Assembly: GCF_006517255.1 (NCBI RefSeq)
Contig: NZ_CP041185.1
Coordinates: forward strand, 4,340,001 to 4,404,000
Source: Janthinobacterium tructae
Lineage (GTDB): Bacteria > Pseudomonadota > Gammaproteobacteria > Burkholderiales > Burkholderiaceae_D
Length of the DNA stretch: 64,000 bases
Direction: 5' to 3'
Both the position numbers and the translations under genes were made by a program. The notes under the pieces are model-generated. The model was not told the DNA's origin, did not search any database, and saw only the letters and a program-made list of their open reading frames with translations. Within the stretch, counting starts at the first letter, position 1. Every line of letters begins with the position of its first letter. Positions 58,268-64,000 of this stretch are shown here, piece after piece.

Positions 58268-58600
58268 GACAAATCAAGACTCCGTGTTATCCAGCCGGCA
58301 TTGCCATGCGGCTGCATGCTGTATCCCCCACTATTACTTCAGCAAGCCTGGCAAGGCCTGTATCGCTGCTTGCCAGCTTGCCGGGGATGCCATGTGCGCA
58401 GTCCTCCCGGAAACACCCCTGACGCCCCTGCCGTTGTCGCTTTGCACCCGCCAAAGTTGCCCAGCCACCGATATCAAAATTGATATCGAAACACTGGAAA
58501 AATTGATTGGAGAGATTATCGTCCAGCCCCTAAGATAAACGCCGAGCATGCGCACGACATGCAAGCGGTACAACAATATCAATACAATATCTGGAGATTC
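58268..58600 (+). other. Gene-free stretch between tRNA and TonB receptor
   Basis: No coding sequence supported. It holds the operator-like palindrome at 58469-58488 and an imperfect inverted repeat CTGGCAAG / CTTGCCAG (58348-58376). No integrase or attachment duplication of the tRNA 3' end was seen. Confidence 0.6.
58469..58488. promoter_or_regulatory. Operator-like palindrome upstream of the sugar locus
   Basis: CGATATCA-AAAT-TGATATCG has two perfect 8-bp arms around a 4-bp centre. It lies 113 bp upstream of the TonB receptor start and overlaps a possible -35 TTGATA. Its size and symmetry fit a dimeric repressor of the LacI type, but no regulator gene is in the window. Confidence 0.6.
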
Positions 58601-61258
58601 ATGATGCGCCACGCCACCGGTCCGCTCGCGGCCACTTCCCCTCGTCCATTCACTTTGAAGGCAGCCGTTGCGGCATTGGCCGGTATCGGCCTGCTGAGCA
58701 CGGCTTCGGTCTGGGCGCAGGAGGCCGTGGTGGCCGATGCCAGTGCCGAGCCTGCGGCGGAAGTGTCTGTCGTGACCGTCAGCGGCGTGCGCCGCTCGGC
58801 GCAAAACTCGCAGCAGATCAAGATGCGCTCGGACCAGGTCATCGATTCCATCGTGGCCGACGACATCGGCAAATTCCCTGACAACAACGTGGCCGAAACC
58901 CTGGCGCGCATTTCCGGCATCCAGATCCGCCGCGATTCGGGCGAAGCGAGCGCCGTCATGATCCGTGGCTTGCGCGATGTCACGACCCTGCTCAATGGCC
59001 GCGAACTGTTCACCACCACGGGCCGCTACGTCAACCTGGCCGACATTCCCGCCACCATGCTGCAGCGCGTGGACGTGTACAAGTCGCAGGGCGCGGACCA
59101 GGTCGAAGGCGGCGTGGCCGGCATCATCGACGTGCGCACGAATCGCCCGTTCGACTTCAAGGAATTTACCGCCAGCGTCAACACACGCGCCGTCTACAGC
59201 GACAAGTCGAAAGCCACCGACCCGAACATCAGCGGCATGCTGTCGAATCGCTGGAAGACGGGCATCGGCGAAGTGGGCGCGCTGCTGGGTTTGTCGCAGC
59301 AGCAGCACCGTTACCATGAAGAACGCGCGTTCAGTACGGCACCCGTGGATAAAAGTTTCCTGTCGCCGGGCTTGACGGGGCCGGACCAGGTGGGCTTGCT
59401 GCCGATCAAGGGCGACCGCCGCCGCAGCACCGCCAATGCCGTGCTGCAGTGGCGTCCGAACGCCGACGTCGAGCTGTACGCTGAAGGCATGGCCACGCGT
59501 TTCCTGCTCGATGCCGAATCCGATTACTTCGTCGGCTTGCCATGGTGGGGCACGCCCGTCTCGGCCACCAAGATTGCCGGCAGCAACCAGCTGCAAACGC
59601 TGACCTCCAAAAACGTCAACACCATCATGTCGACGCAGGCGAACAAGAACCAGACGAAGACGCATCAGTTTGCCGTCGGCGGCTTATGGGATATCAATCC
59701 GGAATGGCGTTTTACGTCGGAAGTGGCCAGCACCAAAAGCAGCTATACCTGGCGCAACCCGATTCTCGATGCGATCACCGTCGTGCCGAACGCCAGCATC
59801 AATACCAACCGGAACGGCACCTTGCACGTCGACTACACGGGCATCGATCTGCAAGACCCGTCGAACTACTATCTGAAGGGCTTTTTCGACCGCTATGGCC
59901 GGGATCAAGGCAGCTCGAACGATGTGCGCGCCGACCTGGCGTACACGCCGAGTGCCGGCGGCTTCTTCAAGGAAATCAGCGTCGGCCTGCGCGGCGTGAA
60001 GCGCGAAGCCGAATCGATCAAGAGCTTCGAGGGCAATGCGGAAGCACCGGACGTGTCCGGCGCGGCGTTTCCGTTCAGCCGCCAGAGCGTGACGTCGATT
60101 CCCGGTTTGAATTGCCTGTCGGAACCGATGTCCAGCGGCGGTCCCGACTATGGCTTGAAGCAGTGGTACACGCCGTGCGCCAGCTTCCTGCTCAATAACA
60201 CGGGTACGGTGCGCCAAGCCGTCACGGGCAGCAGCGCGGCGCGGGCCATGGACCCTGGCTCCTTCTTCAAGGATACGGAAAAGACGTATTCCATCTATAC
60301 CAAGGCGAAGATCGCCTTCAAGCTGGGCGCCTACCCCGTCGACGGCACTCTGGGCGTGCGCGTCGTGCGCACCGAGCAAAGCCTGCAAGGTAATACTTCC
60401 GAGGATGGCGTGTACACGCCCGTCATCAGCGACACGGCCAGCACCGACGTGCTGCCCAGCGTAGCCCTGAAAATCAAGCTGCGCGCCGACCTGGTCGGCC
60501 GCTTCGCCGCGGGCCGCACCATCAGCCGCCCCGGCTTTGCACAGCTGAACCCGGGCGTGGCCCTGGTCAACTCGACGGAAACGGTGAAGGCGACGGGCGC
60601 GGGCGGCAATCCGAATTTGAAACCGGTGACGGGCGACAATGTCGACGCCGCACTGGAATGGTATTTCGCGCCGGCTGGTTCCGTGACGGCTACCGTGTTC
60701 CACCATAAGTTCGACGGCTATATCCAGCAACGCATTGCCAGCGAAACCATCGCCGGCAAGACCTATGACGTGGACCGCCCGTACAACACGGCCGCCGGCA
60801 AGCTGCAGGGCCTGGAAATTGGCTACCAGCAGTTTTATGACGGCTTGCCGGGTATGTTGAGCGGCCTGGGCTTGCAGGCGAACGGCACCTACATGAGCGG
60901 CAGCACCGACGACGAGACGGGCAGCCATGCCATCACGGGCGTGTCGCGCTATGCCTACAACCTGGTCGTGCTGTACGAAAAAGATGCGTGGTCGGGCCGC
61001 CTGGCTTACAACTGGCGCTCGAAATTCATCGACAGCTACAAGCAGGGCGGCCCCGGCCTGGACTTGAAAGTGGCGCCGACGGCCCAGCTTGACGGTTCGC
61101 TGTCATACAAGATCAACGAGCAGTTCACCGTGACCCTCGACGGGAATAACTTGCTCGACACCAAGTTCAAGGATTACTGGAACGAGCCGGGCGTGTATCC
61201 GCGCGATACGCGCCGCTATGACCGCACGGTAGGCTTATCCCTGCGCTGGAAAATGTAA
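58601..61258 (+). CDS. TonB-dependent outer-membrane receptor (sugar-type)
   Basis: 885 aa. A long signal region ending ..STASVWAQ, then the plug domain (IDSIVADDIGKFPDNNVAETLARISGIQI and MIRGLRDVTTLLNGRELFTTTGR, about 85-150) and a 22-strand barrel. The plug belongs to the group often linked to carbohydrate import. It imports a substrate using TonB energy. ATG 58601 has TGGAGA about 6 nt upstream. It heads a locus with a symporter, a GH43 enzyme and an epimerase, so an arabinose- or xylose-containing oligosaccharide is likely. Confidence 0.92.
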   Translation: MMRHATGPLAATSPRPFTLKAAVAALAGIGLLSTASVWAQEAVVADASAEPAAEVSVVTVSGVRRSAQNSQQIKMRSDQVIDSIVADDIGKFPDNNVAETLARISGIQIRRDSGEASAVMIRGLRDVTTLLNGRELFTTTGRYVNLADIPATMLQRVDVYKSQGADQVEGGVAGIIDVRTNRPFDFKEFTASVNTRAVYSDKSKATDPNISGMLSNRWKTGIGEVGALLGLSQQQHRYHEERAFSTAPVDKSFLSPGLTGPDQVGLLPIKGDRRRSTANAVLQWRPNADVELYAEGMATRFLLDAESDYFVGLPWWGTPVSATKIAGSNQLQTLTSKNVNTIMSTQANKNQTKTHQFAVGGLWDINPEWRFTSEVASTKSSYTWRNPILDAITVVPNASINTNRNGTLHVDYTGIDLQDPSNYYLKGFFDRYGRDQGSSNDVRADLAYTPSAGGFFKEISVGLRGVKREAESIKSFEGNAEAPDVSGAAFPFSRQSVTSIPGLNCLSEPMSSGGPDYGLKQWYTPCASFLLNNTGTVRQAVTGSSAARAMDPGSFFKDTEKTYSIYTKAKIAFKLGAYPVDGTLGVRVVRTEQSLQGNTSEDGVYTPVISDTASTDVLPSVALKIKLRADLVGRFAAGRTISRPGFAQLNPGVALVNSTETVKATGAGGNPNLKPVTGDNVDAALEWYFAPAGSVTATVFHHKFDGYIQQRIASETIAGKTYDVDRPYNTAAGKLQGLEIGYQQFYDGLPGMLSGLGLQANGTYMSGSTDDETGSHAITGVSRYAYNLVVLYEKDAWSGRLAYNWRSKFIDSYKQGGPGLDLKVAPTAQLDGSLSYKINEQFTVTLDGNNLLDTKFKDYWNEPGVYPRDTRRYDRTVGLSLRWKM

Positions 61259-61371
61259 GTTGGTCGCACAGTAAACATCAAGGGCGTTGCCAAGGTTTCG
61301 GCCGGCAGCGCCCCTTGCGTTGCAGTTGGGCAGTCAGACACGATTCATCATCAAAAGAATGGACGGAAAGC

Positions 61372-62724
61372 ATGGAGACGCAAAAATTATCCACCGTTGA
61401 AAAGGTCGGCTTCGGCGCGGGCGACATGGCGCTCAATGTCGTCATCTCGTCGATGATGCTGATCATCACCTTTTTCTATACCGATATCTATGGCTTGAAA
61501 ACCACGGACCTGGCCCTGCTGTTCGTGGCCGTCAAAGTGGTGGGCGCCATCGCCGACCTCGTCATGGGGCAGATTACCGACCGCTACAGCTTTGCTTCGG
61601 GCCGCTACCGCCCGTATCTGCTGTGGCTGGCCGTGCCGTTCGGCGTCAGCGTGTTTTTTGTGTTCACCACGCCGGAATGGGGCTATGACGCCAAATTGAT
61701 CTGGGCGTATTCGACGTATATCCTGATGACCATCATGACGGCCGGCGTGGGCATCCCCTACATCTCGCTGATCAGCGGCCTGACCAGCGATCCGCACGAG
61801 CGCCTGTCGGCCAATGGCTACCGCCTGTTCTTTGCCAAGATCGGCGCCTTCATGGTGACCATCGTCGTGCCGATCCTGTCGCAGCGCTGGGGCGGCGGCA
61901 ACCCGGCCGTCGGCTACCAGGCGGCCATGGCCGTGATGGCGGTGATGGGCGTGGCCCTGTTCCTGTTCTGCTATTTCACCACTACCGAGCGCGTCGTGCA
62001 CGTGGTGGAAAAACAGTCGTTGCTGGAACAATTGAAGGTGCTGCTGCAGAACGACCAGTGGCTGGTGCTGTGCGGCGTGTGCGTCACGGGCACGGTCGGC
62101 TACGTGGTGCGCGGCTCCGTCGCCATTTATTATGCGAAGTACTATCTGGGTGGCAGCACGGAAACGGTGGCCGCCTTTCTGACCACGGGCGTGGTGGCGG
62201 CCATCCTGGCCATGATCGCCTCGACCTGGATCACCAAGTTTTATTGCAAGGTCAAGCTGTTTCGCTACTCGCAAATCGGCGTCGCGCTGATCAGCCTGGC
62301 GATCTACTTTTTTGTGACGCCGAGCGACACCGTGATGGCCTTCGCCCTGTATTTCCTGCTGTCCTTTGTGGTGGATTTGCACGCGCCCGTGTTCTGGTCG
62401 GCGATTGCCGAAACCATCGATTATGGTCAAGTCAAGACGGGCAAGCGCGTCTCCGGTTTCGCCTTTGGCGGCATCTCCGTCTGCCAGAAAGCGGGCATGG
62501 CCGTGGCGGGCTTTTTGGTCGGCATGCTGCTGTCGTACTTCGACTACCAGCCCAACCATGAGCAAACGCAATTCGCCCTGAACGGCATCGCCCTGATGCT
62601 GTCGATCATCCCCGGCTTTTTTCACTTGCTGATGGGCCTGCTGATGTTCAAGTACCGCATCAGCGATGACTATTACCGTGGCGTAAAAGTGGAAATGCAC
62701 AAGCGTGGCTTTGTCGCCGCGTAA
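61372..62724 (+). CDS. GPH-family sugar:cation symporter
   Basis: A 450-aa inner-membrane carrier of the glycoside-pentoside-hexuronide family, with twelve hydrophobic segments. The MelB-like N-terminus VEKVGFGAGDMALNVVISSMMLIITFFYTDIYG and the AIADLVMGQITDRYSFASGRYRPYLLW loop between helices 2 and 3 are diagnostic. It would carry the oligosaccharide into the cytoplasm, where the GH43 enzyme is made. ATG 61372 has GGAAAG upstream. The GH43 gene follows 24 nt later. Confidence 0.93.
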   Translation: METQKLSTVEKVGFGAGDMALNVVISSMMLIITFFYTDIYGLKTTDLALLFVAVKVVGAIADLVMGQITDRYSFASGRYRPYLLWLAVPFGVSVFFVFTTPEWGYDAKLIWAYSTYILMTIMTAGVGIPYISLISGLTSDPHERLSANGYRLFFAKIGAFMVTIVVPILSQRWGGGNPAVGYQAAMAVMAVMGVALFLFCYFTTTERVVHVVEKQSLLEQLKVLLQNDQWLVLCGVCVTGTVGYVVRGSVAIYYAKYYLGGSTETVAAFLTTGVVAAILAMIASTWITKFYCKVKLFRYSQIGVALISLAIYFFVTPSDTVMAFALYFLLSFVVDLHAPVFWSAIAETIDYGQVKTGKRVSGFAFGGISVCQKAGMAVAGFLVGMLLSYFDYQPNHEQTQFALNGIALMLSIIPGFFHLLMGLLMFKYRISDDYYRGVKVEMHKRGFVAA

Positions 62725-62748
62725 GAATAACTGAATGGAGCAAGCAAC

Positions 62749-63696
62749 ATGGAAGACGTCTTGAAACCGCTGATCGAACAACGCGCCGACCCGCATATCT
62801 ACCGCCACAGCGACGGTTACTATTACTTTACGGCGTCCGTGCCCCAGTACGACCGCATCGAGCTGCGCCGCGCCGACAGCATCGCCGGCCTGGCCGGCGC
62901 GCCAGCGGTCGACGTGTGGCACAAGCCGGAAACGGGGCCGTACAGCGAGCTGGTGTGGGCGCCCGAGCTGCACTTCAACCAGGGCGCCTGGTATGTGTAT
63001 TTCGCCGCCGCACCGAGCCGCGAAATCAAAGGTAAATTGTTCCAGCACCGCATGTATGCGATCCGCAATACCAGCGCCAATCCACTCGAAGGCGAGTGGG
63101 AATTCATGGGGCCGATCGACACGGGCATCGACACCTTCTGCCTGGACGCCACCACTTTTACGCACAATGGCGTGCTGTACTACCTGTGGGCGCAGAAAGA
63201 TGTGGCCATCGAGGGCAATTCCAACCTGTACCTCGCGCCGATGGCCACGCCATGGCAGCTGGCCGGTCCGCCCGTGATGCTGAGCAAACCCGAATTCGAT
63301 TGGGAAATTCGCGGCTTCTGGGTCAACGAGGGGCCGTCCGTGCTGAAGCGCAACGGCAAGATTTTCATCAGCTATTCGGCCAGTGCCACCGATGAAAACT
63401 ACGCCATGGGCTTGCTATGGGCCAACGAGTCCGCCGACTTGCTCGATCCGGCGGCGTGGACGAAGTCGCCCGAGCCCGTGTTTGCCACCTGCTACGAGCA
63501 CGGCATCTACGGCCCTGGCCACAACAGCTTTACCACGGCCGAGGATGGCGACGGTGTGTTGCTGGTGTACCATGCCCGCACCTACACGGAAATCGTCGGC
63601 GACCCGCTGTGGAACCCGGATCGCCACACGTTTGTCAAACCGCTGCGCTGGGATGCGCAAGGCATGCCCGTGTTTGGCCGCTCATCGACCCTGTAA
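62749..63696 (+). CDS. Glycoside hydrolase family 43 protein
   Basis: A 315-aa five-bladed beta-propeller enzyme, probably an alpha-L-arabinofuranosidase or beta-xylosidase. The inverting triad is visible: base Asp14 in RADPHIYRHSDG, pKa-modulating Asp133 in FCLDATTF and acid Glu194 in WVNEGPSVL. His in GPGHNSFT is also typical. There is no signal peptide, so it acts on imported oligosaccharides in the cytoplasm. It is co-transcribed with the symporter and the epimerase. Precise specificity cannot be read from the sequence. Confidence 0.92.
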   Translation: MEDVLKPLIEQRADPHIYRHSDGYYYFTASVPQYDRIELRRADSIAGLAGAPAVDVWHKPETGPYSELVWAPELHFNQGAWYVYFAAAPSREIKGKLFQHRMYAIRNTSANPLEGEWEFMGPIDTGIDTFCLDATTFTHNGVLYYLWAQKDVAIEGNSNLYLAPMATPWQLAGPPVMLSKPEFDWEIRGFWVNEGPSVLKRNGKIFISYSASATDENYAMGLLWANESADLLDPAAWTKSPEPVFATCYEHGIYGPGHNSFTTAEDGDGVLLVYHARTYTEIVGDPLWNPDRHTFVKPLRWDAQGMPVFGRSSTL

Positions 63697-63714
63697 CATT
63701 CCGGACCCGACGCC

Positions 63715-64000
63715 ATGACCCCAGTTGATACTGTTTCAGTGACGCAAGCGCCGTTCGGCATCCTGCCCGACGGCCAGCCCGTGACGGTCTTTACCCTGAC
63801 GAACCGCCAGGGCATGCAAGTGAAGGTGCTCGACTTTGGCGCCATCATCAGCGCAATCCACGTGCCCGACCGCGACGGCACTTTTGCCGACGTGGTGCTG
63901 GGTTTCGAGCGCATCGAGCCCTACCTGGCCAATAGCGCTTTCCTGGGCGCCGTCATCGGCCGCTTTGGCAACCGTATCGCGCAGGGGCGTTTTAGTCTGG
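63715..64000 (+). CDS. galM: Aldose 1-epimerase (3' end outside window)
   Basis: 95 codons visible. It interconverts alpha and beta anomers of a sugar. MTPVDTVSVTQAPFG is followed by LTNRQGMQVKVLDFGAIISAIHVPDRDG and VVLGFERIEPYLANSAFLGAVIGRFGNRIAQGRF, the typical GalM N-terminal pattern with the sugar-binding GRFGNRI motif. It follows the GH43 stop by 18 nt and completes a hydrolysis-then-epimerisation pathway. The frame is open at base 64000. Confidence 0.93.
   Translation, partial: MTPVDTVSVTQAPFGILPDGQPVTVFTLTNRQGMQVKVLDFGAIISAIHVPDRDGTFADVVLGFERIEPYLANSAFLGAVIGRFGNRIAQGRFSL

Noticed and set aside
58192..58600. tRNA-Arg as the edge of an integrated island
   Set aside because: No integrase, no duplicated tRNA 3' end and no composition shift in the sugar locus.
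61387..63165. 592-aa frame antisense to symporter and GH43 genes
   Set aside because: It spans two well-supported genes and their junction and has no coding features of its own.

Overview
The window looks like a piece of chromosome from a GC-rich betaproteobacterium, most likely Oxalobacteraceae close to Janthinobacterium. This is inferred from gene content and codon use, not from a database match. Supporting signs are heavy G/C third-position use, a polyhydroxybutyrate gene set (phasin, phaA, phaB), hemA-prfA-prmC order, betaproteobacterial-style MinCDE, a B12-independent metE/metR pair and a TonB-dependent sugar locus. No phage, transposase, integrase, CRISPR array or rRNA was seen. One tRNA-Arg(CCG) is present.

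Layout. 1-9.8 kb: the N-terminal part of an AMP-binding acyl-CoA ligase, then a Crp/Fnr regulator, a run of tightly packed housekeeping or unknown genes (Xaa-Pro aminopeptidase, an 82-aa unknown, MgtC-like, DUF924, DUF2520) and a membrane diguanylate cyclase. 9.8-18.5 kb: a sulfite-oxidase-fold protein, a small OmpA-like barrel, EttA, RarD, Kup, an FKBP lipoprotein, a DPH6-like PP-loop enzyme with an ElaA-like acetyltransferase, and Ohr. 18.8-28.5 kb: a LytS/LytTR two-component pair, an HDAC-family deacetylase with gshA, then the leftward hemA-prfA-dsbB-prmC run and an orphan OmpR-type regulator. 28.6-34.6 kb: a DUF697-like protein, minCDE, and divergent metE/metR with a textbook MetR box. 34.6-37.6 kb: PHB genes, with a perfect FNR-type box in front of the phasin.

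37.6-50.5 kb: a secreted protein with a repeat-like C-terminus, a LysE exporter divergent from an Lrp/AsnC regulator, proline iminopeptidase, small membrane and unknown proteins, FadH, a Kef/YbaL antiporter, a FabH-like ketosynthase, a CtpA-type S41 protease and a 73-aa unknown downstream of a stand-alone terminator. 50.7-58.3 kb: a tandem duplication of M13 metallopeptidases, a chemotaxis receptor, a membrane-anchored cytochrome c and the tRNA. 58.5-64 kb: a carbohydrate utilisation locus (TonB receptor, GPH symporter, GH43 enzyme, aldose 1-epimerase running off the end) preceded by a 20-bp operator-like palindrome.

Most of the window is ordinary core genome. The most interesting signals are in the intergenic DNA. 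A 66-nt element occurs twice, and its hairpin differs at three base pairs that are all compensated. A GTCGG(C/A)TTA palindrome family occurs five times. A perfect FNR box precedes the phasin. A strong terminator stands where no known gene reads into it. I did not find convincing evidence of a wholly new multi-gene system; the best leads are listed as findings.
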